A stretch of 64,000 nucleotides of DNA from Hoplostethus atlanticus (GCA_034670405.1 JAXDDX010000189.1:53501-117500), one strand, 5' to 3'; positions 34,666-47,365 are shown, counted from the first letter of the stretch. Notes: a model not told the origin generated them from the letters alone. A program made the numbers and translations.

Positions 34666-35978
34666 TTCCTTCCTTGGTCTCTCCCCTCCCTCCTTCCCTC
34701 CACCTCTAAGTCCTTCCACGGTCATTGCAGACTCCTGGCTCCGAGGCTCCATTCTTTATCGCTATGATAATAGCGGGCCACGGCCGATAGCCTTACGGAC
34801 TAAGCAATGTGACCTCCAACTCACCGGCAGGGTTTTAAAGGTACCACGTCTGGGATTTTTCACCCGGCTAAAGATATCCCCGTCTGCTAAATATATCACA
34901 GTCAAATGGACCGCAACAGCGACATTCAGCAGCCTCCGTGAGCTGATATTTATCACTAGATTTTTACTATTTCACCTCTGCACTGTCTTTGAATGTTACT
35001 TAACGTTCCCCCGGAAAGGAATTTAGGTAGATGTCACAGGAAATCAAACCTGAAACCCCTCTAAAATTGTTCCAAATGAAAACACAAAGCAGAACAGCGG
35101 GGTTTGCTGTTCGTGTTTGGTAGCAATATGAACGCACCATCAGCACTGATTTGGCAACAATTACAGGAATGTTGTCAGCAATGGTTATGAGGGACACACC
35201 AGCAGGTTGGAGGAGGGACAAACAAAAGGAGGCCTTGTAACTTTGTTGCCTCTTCTTCCGTGACAAAACTAAGAATGTGTTTTTGTGAGAGATTTCTCTA
35301 TAAAAGGGGGGAAAGATCATGGAGGAAGAGAAGATATAGTTGCAGTCTTTCATTTTGCTGTCACAATGGTGTGTCTCTCATAATTACCTGGCAATTACAT
35401 TCCAAAATGTCCACGCTGTACTCTTTCTGTTGGAATACAACAGTGTGTGTATTTCACTTAGCATTTCACAATAATGAGCAGATCACAGCAACGTGACATG
35501 ACAGGTAACATGACAGAAAGACAGAAAGACATCTAGGCAGTCAAGCAGCCAGTCAATTTCTCAGTCACTCAGTTTGCATGTACCTCGCCGACACAAATGT
35601 AGCTATGCTGAACCGAGCAAAATGTAAAACACGTGAAAAAACGTGTGGAATGTGGAAAAAAAACATTGTTCTTTGCCTAGTATGGGTACCACCAGGTTAC
35701 ACTAACACACATGAAAAAAAAGGCATAAACATTGTAATGGAAAATTTCTCCACCTCATACCTTTAAGACAGGTATCTCATTTCTTTGTCCTTGTCTAGAC
35801 ATCAACAACTTCAACCTTCATGCATTGTCTGTGTGAAGTGCAAAACAGCCTGTTTGATGCCAATCAGTCAATTAAAATGTGATATCCTTTGCAGAGTTAC
35901 AACGTGTTACGATTTGACTGTGCGCTGTGTATCTGAAGATTGAGTTAAGGCGACATTCCACTTCTGCACACACCCATG

Positions 35979-36010
<32 letters not shown>

Positions 36011-36029
36011 CCGATAACACATTAGAGCG

Positions 36030-36706
36030 AGAGCGTGGAAAAGGAAGGGGGGTGAGTGAGCGAGAAGGAAGGAGGGAGAGCGCAAGCAAGTGATGGAAAG
36101 GTTGAAAGCTTGAGCCTGAATATCTGGCATTTAGATGCTGATCTGAGGAATGGAGGCATGGAGGAGGGGAGAGAGAGAGAGGGAGAGAGAGAGAGGGAGG
36201 GAGGCGGGGGAGGGCGGCACAGAGTTGGCACCGTGCATACAAGTAGTTGAAAGCTGAAAGCCTGTCTATCTTTCAGTCAACACACTGATTGGACAGCCAG
36301 ATAAAGTCAAGGATAGGGGAGGGGGAGAGAGGGAGGGAGGAAGGAGACAGAGGGAGAGAGGGAAGGAGGAAGGAAAGTGGGGAAGAAGTAAGAGATAAGG
36401 GTAGAAAGGGAGGGAGGAAAGAAAGAAGGAGAGCAGGGAGAGGTGGAGGACAGATGAAGGAGACAACGGCAGGAAAGAGGTGGAAGGGGATGGGGAAACA
36501 GAAGAAACAAAGAGGAAGAAGTCAGGAAAGATGAGAGAGGAGGAAGAGAGGAAGGAATGGAAGCAGAGGAGTTTTGTCAGGTGCAGTTTGGAGGAAGAAA
36601 GAGATGTGTAAGTGGTTGACACCGAGCAGCAGGGTGAACAAGGGATTCCTTCCTCCATGGGTAAAGAACATGAGTCGAACAGCAAAAGCAGGAGAGAGAG
36701 AAAGGC

Positions 36707-36741
<35 letters not shown>
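36030..36741. repeat. Purine-rich tract ending in (GA)n
   Basis: Imperfect GGA/GAGA/GAAGG sequence with interruptions; a perfect (GA)n array lies at 36710-36741. A short (AC)n array precedes it at 35980-36005. Confidence 0.85.
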
Positions 36742-36747
<6 letters not shown>

Positions 36748-37070
36748 GATACTGGTGTTGCTAGCTAATCTGCGGTAGCAGCAGAGGGAGAGACAAGCTG
36801 AGGGCTTTACAGCAACAGGAGACTTCCTACAGGCCTCGGGACAACAATGGTATTCAGTACACCAGCCAGCATGACACACACACACACACACACACACCTA
36901 AAGATACTCATACAAATACACACACACATACACACTCAAACACACACACACACTGTGTCTTGTGTCTTTAGGGACTGTAGGCGGCAGCCATGCAGTTTCA
37001 AACACAGTGCTGTACGGTGCGATAGCTAGCTCTCTCTCTCTCCTCTCTTCACCAATGACTTTCTCTCCCT

Positions 37071-37078
<8 letters not shown>

Positions 37079-37159
<81 letters not shown>
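37079..37159. repeat. (CT)n microsatellite, 81 bp
   Basis: A CT run with one CCT phase break near 37128. A second CT array lies at 37330-37358. Both are CT on the plus strand, opposite in sense to the adjacent GA tract. Confidence 0.96.
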
Positions 37160-37161
<2 letters not shown>

Positions 37162-37325
37162 GTAAGCGGTTGACAGTCTTTCAAAGTGCGGTCCTGTACT
37201 TTCTGATAGTGCGGGGCAAACAATGAATGTATTGGCTATGCTAGCGAGTCCGCTAGCGTCTCAGAATAACAACGAAGCAGAGGAGGAGGCTACGGATGAA
37301 TTACCACACTTCAAAGACAGTTTAC

Positions 37326-37360
<35 letters not shown>

Positions 37361-37560
37361 CCACTCTGTAAACAAACACTGTGAACAAAACAGAACAGCC
37401 CAGCCCGTCTTTTGTCTTTAGCCGAAATTGAGAAAAAAACACTGCAGTTTTTATTTGTTTCTTCCTTTCTCTCTTTACGATTTGCATTTAATGATTTGAC
37501 CATTTACAGAGGGGGAAATTGATGAAAAACAACAACAACAAAAAAGAGAGCCGCTGTTTA

Positions 37561-37606
37561 TTTAATGATGAGATGAAACTTTATCGATCCCAGGGGGGTA
37601 GGAGAG
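37561..37606 (+). mobile_element. Possible retroelement end motif
   Basis: GATGAGATGAAACTTTATCG followed by ATCCCAGGGG resembles a motif found at the ends of many teleost retroelement copies. It is too short to place in a family. Confidence 0.3.
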
Positions 37607-38493
37607 AGAATTATGTGTGGTCACGCAGTATTTTCAAAAGCTAACATTAAAGGCGAATCGCCACGAAACCTAAAAGCTCCCATACACACCCTATTCTCAC
37701 ACAAAGCACAGAAACCGGGAAGCAAACTTTAAAAAAAAAAGCCTGTTTTATCAAGAGATTGTAACGGTTTGAGCGCCCTGTGTTCTGAATGTTCAAACAG
37801 AATTCATATCATTCCAGCAGAGGCTCGGCTGATTACAGGCCAAGCTCTGCAGCGGCTGAACACCTGGTTTGAGGTGAACTTCAAGAGAAGCTGTGGCTCC
37901 GTAGCAAATCCACCTGATGTCTCAAGACTTAAACACAGAGCAGATGATGGCAGAATGCCTCCGGGTGCTGCAGCGGGGCCGTTTCTCCTTGATGCAAGTG
38001 TGTAACTCATTTTGGAGGTTAAGTGTGTCTCTATATTGAGGTTGGGTAACTTTTCTGGGATCTGGAGCCCTGTTCCGCCGTTACTTTGACCAGCAACGTA
38101 AAAACAAAGTTGAATCTGATTGATGCAGGTTGGATTAACAAACAGTGCTGATAACAAATGCTGCCTCTTCTTCTGGTGAACATTTCTAAGTGGTTGTGAC
38201 AAAACGTCCCAAACACATGCTACCCACAAAAGACCTCAGGTGAGCCCCTCGGAGCCATTCCACGATAAATCACATTTCCTTAGCGGCCTCAATTACTTCC
38301 AGAAAGCAGAGCTGGAAGGGGTCCATACCTTATGGTCCATAACCGTCATAATACAAGAGCTTCTATCCTCGTTTTACCCTTGTTTGCAAAATACAAACTA
38401 ATTCTCATTGTTTTTATTGGATAGTCGGCAACTCAAGACCTTTTATTGAGAAAATGAGAATACTCTTTAGATCCCAGATATTTTAGAGGCACT

Positions 38494-38535
38494 GAAAGCT
38501 GCACTAGGCAACTTTGCACATTGGCGGCCCCTAAT
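38494..38535 (+). repeat. Dispersed repeat fragment
   Basis: AAAGCTGCACTAGGCAA is shared exactly with 62049-62065, and in diverged form (AAAGCTGGACTAGGCAA) with the minus strand at about 63050-63066. Confidence 0.65.
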
Positions 38536-39469
38536 GGCAGCAAGGGGGAACTGTTTCAAATATGTACACAGCATGCTCATATTTACCGATCCAGCCAGCC
38601 CTGTGATTGCTTTTTAACTAAAGATACCAAAGGGACAAGAGAGATACAAGATCTAACGTTGGTGAGTCCAGCTTTCTCTGTATGGAGGTCACTGCTGTTT
38701 GGGAGACCGTTTGTATTTGGCTCTTAAGTACTGCCTGTTTGCTCCTACCTTGATTCGTCACTTCCTGTGGGCAGAAAAGTGTGCATACCATACAGGCAAA
38801 TACAGGGCCTTAATTCAGGGGAGTGGGACAATCTTCTCGATGAGCCCCACTGTGATTTAGGCTGATAAGACTATTATTTGTATGACTTTTTACATACAAA
38901 TCTTGCCTTGATGGACTTCGGGTGATCACTTTTGATATATAGCCTTTTGGAAAGGTACTCTACATTACAACTGCAAACTGAGAGATATGAGGCTTCTACA
39001 GTACGCTGAGATATGCTACTGTATTCTGAACCGCAGGGCTTTGGGCGTGCTCCGTCTGCATCACGGTCCATTTGCCCTTGAAGATCATTGCCTTATTAAA
39101 TTGTAATGCTCTTTGAAGCAGCGACAATGTAAACAACACCCGCCTCTAAGTTCCAGAGCTGTAAATGGAGGTTGAACTGAACGCTTCAAGGACAGACGGG
39201 AGCAGTGAAGTGCTCTACTTTGCTCCTACCTTGACTCACCTCTGCCTAGTCTCCACACCCAACCTCTTGCCCTCATTCCCCCTCTCGCCACGCATTTTCT
39301 CTTTCACTCTCACTCTCTCCTTTTCTATTAACCCTGTTTCTCTCTATCTCTCCCACTTCCTCTCTTTCTCCCCGTCTATCTCCATTTCTGCAGTCTCCAG
39401 TCCATCAATCAAGCCATCCCATTACTACATTCCCTGTCACTCCTCAGTCCCTCCTCTGTCCCTCCAGCC

Positions 39470-39471
<2 letters not shown>

Positions 39472-39511
<40 letters not shown>

Positions 39512-39529
39512 ACACACACACACACACAG
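39472..39529. repeat. (AC)n microsatellite
   Basis: A CA array with one AGAC interruption. Confidence 0.95.
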
Positions 39530-39669
39530 CCCCTCCCCTATCACTCCAGACTATTCACACGCTCATACACACACACTCTCACGACTATGGCGTCTCCAGG
39601 ACGTGAATCATCGGAGCACATTGGCAGACGACGGCTCTCGTCCCTTTGAATGAATGCCCATCATAAAAG

Positions 39670-39795
39670 ACGGATAGACGGTTGAATGGGTCGGGTGAAT
39701 AGATGAATTGATGGGTGGATGAGTAGGTGGATGGATGAGTGGGAGGATGAATAGACAGATAAATGGGTGGGTGAATAACTGGGTGAATGGATGAG
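39670..39795 (+). repeat. Degenerate (GATG)n tetranucleotide array
   Basis: Runs of GGATG, GAATG and GGGTG variants over about 125 bp. Confidence 0.85.
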
Positions 39796-40513
39796 TCATG
39801 ACATCCTGATCCGACACACATATCAGCAAATAGGCTTGGAAATGAGCATTCATTCACTGACACATTTCCTTGGGTGTTTACTTCCTTGTGCATCTACTGT
39901 ATCTGTCAGGCCAGGGTGAAACACTATTTGCAAAAAAAGTTTTAGCATTTATTTCAACCTGCTTGAAGAAAGGTGCCGTTTGCCACAAAGGACTGTCACC
40001 GTCTGCCAGGAAGTTTATACAACCACAAGAAAGTATTTTAAAGTGAGTTTACTATAGAGCTACTTTTTGACAGTTTACCTTAAATGACATGAACCTGTCC
40101 TGACGCAGCAAACCCCACACATCTGGTACTCCAAGCAGGTGAACAGCTAGGACCTATTTGTAAATATTGTTTGATGATTTGATTTGAAAACTATGAAACT
40201 ACGTGATGAAAAACAAATGATGTATATGTGACCCTAGAGCATAACACAACAAGTGTTGAACAACTTGAAAGGCAGTGAAATGGGTGTTTTGTTATCAGTT
40301 GGATTTAGTGAAGCCAGGCTTTGAAACTTAAGCAATAAAAATGTTAAAAACAACTAAGATAACATCACAAACAGGTAAATAACAACTTTAAGCTTTGAAC
40401 TGTTTTCTGTAAATGGAACTTTTCACTATTTGCGAAATCTGTTGAGCTGTTCTTCAAACTTGTAGAATGTGTGTTAAGTAAAGCCTTTACTCTAGTCTGT
40501 TTGTGTCAATGCA

Positions 40514-40626
40514 TATCTGTGTGTGTGTGTGTGTGTGGGGGGGGGGGGTAGTTATATACATCAACATACGTGTGTGAGTGTTTGAATCCACGCCAGGAAC
40601 AATGTCATCCATTGAGAATCCATCCC

Positions 40627-40659
<33 letters not shown>

Positions 40660-40853
40660 AGCTGGCTGGTGTGAAAGCAGCCTGGTGGTGTTTGACTGTT
40701 AGATGTAGCACGGCCCTGTCCTCTCAAGTCTCATTTCCAGTCCTGGCCTGCTGTATTTGTCTTCCAACAACACTTTAAAACCTCTCTGGCCAGGTGGAGG
40801 GAGCAAGCTGTTTGCCTGCATCAAACAACACACACACACACACACACACACAA
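40514..40853. repeat. GT then two AC microsatellites
   Basis: A short GT array followed by a poly-G run near 40520-40549, then AC arrays at about 40628-40657 and 40827-40852. Confidence 0.9.
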
Positions 40854-41068
40854 ACTTAGAAAGAGAGATAAAATAATGTCTTTTTAAAATGGTGAGAAGT
40901 ATTTGGAACAGTATCAAGGCTTGCTTTTAGTTTCAGTTGGTCTTGAAAGTGGCATTTCTTTGAGACTTAAGTTGTTTTGCGCCGCTCTCGAGAAGCGGTT
41001 CATTTTGAATTACAACACAAGCAAATAGAAGAGTAACACCAGATACACCACACGTTTCTTTTTCTTTT

Positions 41069-41721
41069 CAGATAAAGCCAAAATCAAGCACGCTGCATAT
41101 TATTTTATTGTAGCGCACTATCAAAGCTGCTCACACCACATGCCAGGAAAGTTAAAACCAAGCACTTCTCTTTTCAAATATTTTAAATGTCTTCCACTTT
41201 TATGTTGGCCAAGTCTAACAGAAGCCCTTAAGAAATTCATGTCTAAGCAGCAGCACCACCCCCCCCCCCACCAGTCTGCAGACTAGAAGAGTTTGCCTGG
41301 TTATTGCCCCAGCATGCTTTGGCATCCAGTGGTTGTTTTAGTTGTTGTGGTGCCGCAGAATTCCTTCATGGTTGACCAAGCAGCAGGCCTCCACATTTGG
41401 GTCTGTATCCAAAAGGTTACCCAACCACAATAGCATCAAGACTTGTACAAATGGATTTCCTAGATCCTTAAAAACACCCTTGACCCTCGGTAATCTACAA
41501 GATTTGGGCTTTTTCTTTGTTTTTTTGGCACCGTCTTTGGTGCTGGGTGCTGATTGCTGTGGTGTTTCTTCACTGCACTTCCCAGAGATCATCTGGCAAC
41601 CAAACAGTGTGGGCAGCACTGTGACGTCTGTTTCCTTGGATTTTCTGTTCGGTCATGGTGGGTATCGCTGCTCATGCTGACTACCCCTTTCTTCTTCTAT
41701 GTATTCCAGATAAACTGCTGT
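41069..41721 (+). repeat. Direct duplication, copy 1 (about 653 bp)
   Basis: It matches 43983-44622 almost base for base from CAGATAAAGCCAAAATCAAG to CAGATAAACTGCTGT. Differences seen: a longer, interrupted C run near 41255-41270, one A/G change, and CCTTT against CAGT near 41686. A 93-codon minus-strand open frame inside is identical in both copies but resembles no protein I recognise. Confidence 0.93.
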
Positions 41722-42112
41722 CGTTTCACAATTTGTGGAATTCCTCCATGGTTGATTAGACAAAACAAATGGCAAACCATTTGGGGTCAAACAGAGAAAC
41801 CAGCCCAAACAACCCACAGGTTAATAAAGCCTTCTTTCTTCATTTAAGAAATAGATTGTTGACTGGTGCTGGTTAATCAGGCAAATAAACCAATATTTTA
41901 AAACACTTAAAGATGGTGAAATCACTTTAAGTGTGAGCGTTGGAATTGGGAGTTGGTGGTAGTGAGGAATTCGCATCACGATTAGGTCCGCTCACAGCAT
42001 TGAGCGTTCTGGCGTTGCCGTGGAATTCCTCCATGGCTGACCGGGCAACGAAGAGCACCATTTGGCTCCATGTCCAGAAGGCTAACCAGCCAAAACAAGG
42101 GGGCTAATAAAA
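41344..42112 (+). repeat. Three copies of a diverged ~100-bp repeat (GGAATTCCTCCATGG unit)
   Basis: Units at about 41344-41447, 41732-41832 and 42012-42112 each open with (G/A)GAATTCCT(C/T)CATGG, then TGA(C/T), then CCA(C/T)ATTTGG or CCATTTGG, then AACCAGCC or ACCCAACC; the last two end GGTTAATAAA or GGCTAATAAA. A fourth copy lies in the duplicate at about 44247-44350. Confidence 0.75.
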
Positions 42113-43235
42113 CTGTCCACCGATGAGCAGTTAATGCCCCAGAACTAATTACTGCACTGCCACCCCTCTTTCTCCCTCTCTCTCTCTCTCTCCCAAATCA
42201 GTGGTGACACACACACACAGTTGTGATCTCTGCTTCTTACACAGCTATTAGGGGTGTGATCAGAGCATTAGATATTGAGGGGGAAAAAAAAGAAGTGGAA
42301 ATAGGAATCCTGGGAACTCAACGGGAGTTGTGTGTCCAGAAATCACAAAAAAAGTTCACAACAGAAGAATGGCACCTCCGACGGTCATGCATACAGCCAC
42401 AATACAGTAAATAGGGAAGCAACCAGGACAACATAGAAACAAAAAACTAAATTATCAAGAGTCATACATTTGTCAGTTATAAAGTAATTAAAAAAAAGCA
42501 AATAAAAAAAGTACAAAATTGTTAGTACATGAATGAAAGTTGCGTGTGCAATGTTGGGGAGTGAATACCCTCAAGAGTATCAAGCCAATCTGAAATAACA
42601 GATAAAAGAGCAATTAAAGAAAAGCAAGGGTGCAGGGACTTCCACTGAGATTTGTATGTCCAGGACAACTCAACTCCATCTCACCCTTGAGCTCTGGCAC
42701 TAAAATGGTCTCTATATCAGTAACATACAGGCCTGAGCAGTTAGCTACACTGATGGCTCATAATGGCCTGGCCAGCTTGCCGCGCCATCTCCCTCTGCAG
42801 CACTACACAGCTATGTCAGCTGCAATTATACAGGAAACTGCCACTAAGGAGCAACACCCTAATAGCTGCACAGCCAAATACACAAAGCAGCGATTTTGAC
42901 ACGCTCCCTTGCACTCACAGCTTGAGTACAAAAAAAAAGTAGCCATTTATTTCCCTGAACATTGGCAATCAGGCACACACCCCAAAGCCTGGGCGCTCGG
43001 TGCTATTTGGTCTGCATGGCCCACAGCAACTTGCCAACGTCCTCGTGCTGTTGGATTTGGCTTTTCAAAACCTGTAAATCTGAGGACACACTAATGACAC
43101 AACACATGGGGCAGAGCTTCATTGTCAGGGTTGGATCAATTCAATCAATTCAGGAAGGGAATCTTATTCAAAATTTAAGAAATGGAAATCTTTTGCCATG
43201 TAAAGGTGCCTATAACCAATCTCTAAAGAAATCTC

Positions 43236-43460
43236 TCCTCAGTATAGTGGCGAGTATCCTGCCTGTCATGGGGGAGACGGGGGTTTGAACCCCCAGCAGG
43301 GAGGATTATGCCTCAGGTTGGAACCAGGTTCAAGCCCCCTTGTCGGTGTCGTTGAGCAAGACGCTGAATCCCTACCAGCTCCAGTGGTGCTGTTGTAACT
43401 GACCTCTGACCTCCCTGCAGAGGGAGGCAAGTGAGAAGAGACTTTCCCTATTTCCATATC
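43236..43460 (+). mobile_element. SINE with a tRNA-Asp-like head
   Basis: The first ~68 nt follow tRNA-Asp(GTC): a TCCTC start, AGTATAGTGGCGAGTAT D-arm, CCTGTCA anticodon loop with GTC, and a GGGGGTTTGAACCCCC T-arm. Arm pairing is partly lost. Downstream are TTGAGCAAGACGCTGAATCC and GCTCCAGTGGTGCTG, a SINE body shared with 7.87 kb and, reversed, with 47.5 kb. Confidence 0.85.
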
Positions 43461-43982
43461 ATATAACTGTTATTAGAACTGAATTATGTTCTGATCATTA
43501 CTGTATGGATTTTGCATTCTGAATCGGGTGAAGTAAAGATGAATTGACACCAATCTTGTTTGGCATTCCCATGTCCAGCAGGCTCTACAGAAGCCCACTG
43601 CAGCTCCAGGACATTCTGCCCTTGTGACTGCACTTCATTGGTGTCATGTTCACATCATTCAAATAATGTTTCTCAAATAATGTTGTTTTCTGCGCATGAT
43701 TGTGATGATAATTTCACACCAAGGCAATCTGATGTAGCAATTTGAATTGATTCTGTTTGACCTTAACTTTTGCGTCTCTCTGGATACACAGCTAATTTTC
43801 CAGCGTTGATAAGTGTTAACGTTTCAGTGGCAATAATCTGGTTTTGAGAAGTGTTTATCGGAGAGTGGTTTGTCTACTCATAGAGCTGATATGGCCCCAG
43901 GGCGGCTGTTCAAAACTATCTGAAAGTGTAAATGAAATCTGTTGGGTGTGGATTATATATATAGGATTGATTTTTTTCTTTC

Positions 43983-44622
43983 CAGATAAAGCCAAAATCA
44001 AGCACGCTGCATATTATTTTATTGTAGCGCACTATCAAAGCTGCTCACACCACATGCCAGGAAAGTTAAAACCAAGCACTTCTCTTTTCAAATATTTTAA
44101 ATGTCTTCCACTTTTATGTTGGCCAAGTCTAACAGAAGCCCTTAAGAAATTCATGTCTAAGCACCCCCCCCCCCAGTCTGCAGACTAAAAGAGTTTGCCT
44201 GGTTATTGCCCCAGCATGCTTTGGCATCCAGTGGTTGTTTTAGTTGTTGTGGTGCCGCAGAATTCCTTCATGGTTGACCAAGCAGCAGGCCTCCACATTT
44301 GGGTCTGTATCCAAAAGGTTACCCAACCACAATAGCATCAAGACTTGTACAAATGGATTTCCTAGATCCTTAAAAACACCCTTGACCCTCGGTAATCTAC
44401 AAGATTTGGGCTTTTTCTTTGTTTTTTTGGCACCGTCTTTGGTGCTGGGTGCTGATTGCTGTGGTGTTTCTTCACTGCACTTCCCAGAGATCATCTGGCA
44501 ACCAAACAGTGTGGGCAGCACTGTGACGTCTGTTTCCTTGGATTTTCTGTTCGGTCATGGTGGGTATCGCTGCTCATGCTGACTACCCAGTTCTTCTTCT
44601 ATGTATTCCAGATAAACTGCTG
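43983..44622 (+). repeat. Direct duplication, copy 2 (about 640 bp)
   Basis: Partner of 41069-41721. Beyond 44622 this copy continues into sequence homologous to the interspersed repeat at 26.65-26.84 kb; copy 1 does not. Confidence 0.93.
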
Positions 44623-44725
44623 TTGCTGGAAATGTGAAACGCATCACTTCCTGTGCGCCAGAGAATTTTCCCTGAAAAGACTTTCCCTCTACTGGGTAGT
44701 AAAACACCAAATGTAGCAAATGTAA
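44582..44725 (+). mobile_element. Interspersed repeat copy (shared with 26.7 kb)
   Basis: CTACCCAGTTCTTCTTCTAT, then AAACTGCTGTTGCTGGAAAT, then AAACGCATCACTTCCTGTGC align with the minus strand of 26.65-26.80 kb. Confidence 0.75.
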
Positions 44726-45744
44726 GAGCTTTCTTGGACTGGGTGTAGATTAAATCACTGTAATATTGTAATATTCTGATGATTTTTACACTATTTTCAC
44801 ACTAAATTAACACTGATGATTTTGCTGTGTAAGAGCGCCAGCCAAATCCAATTTAAATATAGATATCATTTTGAAAGTAATATGCCCAAGCTTGCCTTGC
44901 ACTGGTACATCATGAGGATGGCAATGGAAATATGCCTCTGCCTTTATTTTGCCATCCACAGTGATTTTATTTATGCTTTAATATGTTTTTTTAAAGAAAT
45001 CAAGTCGAATCAAGTGAAATGCTGTTCACGCCACAGCCCCGCTGCTCCCAACAGGAGAGTGAAAACAGCAGCTGGAGACTCCCATGCCCAGTGGAAATAT
45101 TAAACCTAGACTGCAACAGCCTGACGTAGACTGTACTTAACACTGTAACCCAGAGGAAATGGTGACAGCACTATAAGGAATGTGATCATGACAGGAGCTG
45201 TTGCAGATAGTAATCAAAAGAAAGTAGCACAAATGTTCAGCATCCAGTCAAAAGTGAAAGTATTGAAGCAGTGAGCTGTTTGCTGTCCACTCATCTACAG
45301 CACAATGTAGATTAACTGTACAAAGAGTGAAACAAGGCAAAACGGCAGACCACACTGAAACCATGACAACAGCAACAAGACCAACTTCAGCTCACTGTCC
45401 CACTTCCACTTCTGTCTGTATTTACATTTGCAGACCCTTTGAATCCAACATTGCTCACCAACGTCATCAACCAAAGCCCATTTCTTTATCTCACAGACTA
45501 AGAATAGAGGCAACAATAGCCCAGTCCCTCACCTCTTAAAGCACGCGAGGCTTTTCAACATCCGGAGGAGTTTATTTTCAAGTTCTGACAAAGGTATGCG
45601 CATCAACAAGAAGTGGTGTTTCAGTCATGGCGAGAGCATGAGTCACGGCGACAGAATTATTGCCAACTGTAGGCCGACAGACGCTGTAGATGCCTCATCC
45701 CCTATTTTAGTCCAGAGGGGGTGAAAGAGGAAGAGAGAGAGAGG

Positions 45745-45750
<6 letters not shown>

Positions 45751-45790
<40 letters not shown>
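45751..45790. repeat. (GA)n microsatellite
   Basis: About 20 GA units after a short imperfect GA stretch. Confidence 0.95.
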
Positions 45791-45792
<2 letters not shown>

Positions 45793-46241
45793 ACCCAAAG
45801 GATCTAAATCTCCTCTCCCAATGCGATAAAGTAGGCTTATTCCACGACACGCACACTTTTTTTACCTAAGCTTTCGAAATAGGAAAGAAAAAATAACTAG
45901 CACAATCTCTAAGCCGAAGGAAGCAGCCTTCTTTCCACTTGTACCTAAAGTTTGAAAAGCAGGGAGCCAAAGATTAGACTTATCATTTGGAGGATACACA
46001 AGGCTTTTCATAACAGAAGAACTCAATCCTATTTTGGACGGATATTGATTTCTGAAATAGGGAGCAGCTCCAACGCAGACAGAAGAAATACCCTCGGGGG
46101 GCTGGCAGGAAGGAGGAGAAAGACGTCTGGGGAATATGTCTGACTCCAATCTGCTTGTGCCTTTTTCCTGAAATCTCTTTTGCAGAGATGGAAATATGAT
46201 TAAAAAAACCAAAGCTGTTGACAGATTAAACAACATGTATT

Positions 46242-46735
46242 TCCAAGAAGTGAACTTTTCAGGAATACAACAAAAACAGCCTTACTATCGGACTGATTGA
46301 CAGGGGTGTTTATCTTTGAAAATACAACAATACAGTTTGAAAGGGTTCTTCAGGGCCATACACAGATATGAGTTACTCAGCACATAAAGGATTATGTAAG
46401 CTTCAAGTGTAAAAAAAAGATGAAAACCCAAATTCGACTTTCAGAGGGGTTTTCATTCAAAGCACCGAAAAAACAGTTTTCCTCTAACCGTATATTTTCC
46501 AGAGGCCCAGAAGAACGTTTCAGGAATACTGGGAACCAGCTTTTACTGTCAAATTGATTGAGACAGACGTGCATTTCTTTGAACTTCTGCAATGGGTTTG
46601 GACTGGGCTCCCTAGGGTCATTTAAGGTCAAACGTAACTCAGCACATAAAGGATTGTGTACGCTTCAAGATGGGAAAAAAATAACCAACCAAAGTGGCGT
46701 TAGAGGGTTTTCTTGCAAAACCACAAAATAGACCC
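46242..46735 (+). repeat. Tandem duplication, 261-262 bp period
   Basis: CAGGAATAC at about 46260 recurs at 46521, and ACTCAGCACATAAAGGATT at 46375 recurs at 46637. TTCTTTGAA-like and GAGGG(G)TTTTC-like blocks also recur in order. The two units are clearly diverged. Confidence 0.85.
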
Positions 46736-46981
46736 ATAGACTTTGTTTTCCTTCAAATACAAATAGTGTGCTACATCTCGCGTAACAGCACGGTGGTTCA
46801 ATACCTATTAAGCTGATCATCAGCTTGAAAAGATGGTTGCACGCTAGCTCGCCTCTAGAGGTAATCTAAACCTTTTTAGCCTAACAGCACACCTATTTAC
46901 TGAAGACTGAGGCGTCTTTCAGAGGCAAGCTCTTTGCTGGTGTTGACTCTTTGAAACACAAAATGCATGCTCGCTAGCTCA

Positions 46982-46997
<16 letters not shown>

Positions 46998-47018
<21 letters not shown>

Positions 47019-47365
47019 ATACAGAAGCACAGATAACTACACAAACAGGCAAAGTACACACTCTCACAAATGCACAAGCACGCACAGAGTTTACTCGGCC
47101 CTTAATGGTTAGTATAGAGATCTCTTCTGTCAAGGTCTTATGAGGATAGAAAACATTCAGAAAGTGCACACGCACACACACACCACACACACGCACACAC
47201 ACGCACACACACACACACACACAAATTAATAAATAGTGATTCGGTCCGCACTGAAACTTGGTACAATAACAGGACCTGACTTCATCGCAAACGGAGAGTA
47301 TTTCTCACCCCTTAATGTTATTATAGTTCTTCTGCTACTGTGAAGGGTGATGAAAATGGTGCACA
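46998..47365. repeat. CA arrays and a diverged repeat pair
   Basis: AC at about 46996-47019 and 47168-47222 (interrupted). CCTTAATGGTTAGTATAGAG (47100) and CCCTTAATGTTATTATAGTT (47309) begin two diverged ~70-bp segments about 210 bp apart. Confidence 0.65.

Noticed and set aside
43236..43304. Functional tRNA-Asp gene
   Set aside because: Stem pairing is degraded and a SINE body follows; no clear terminator T-run directly after the tRNA-like part.
44240..44521. Identical 93-codon minus-strand frames at 41338-41619 and 44240-44521
   Set aside because: Identity is explained by the recent DNA duplication. No recognisable domain, and the frame covers part of the diverged ~100-bp repeat, so coding is unlikely.
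45862..46236. 124-codon minus-strand frame without low complexity
   Set aside because: No motif recognised, no splice or UTR context, and it ends near the start of the 261-bp tandem repeat; length is compatible with chance.
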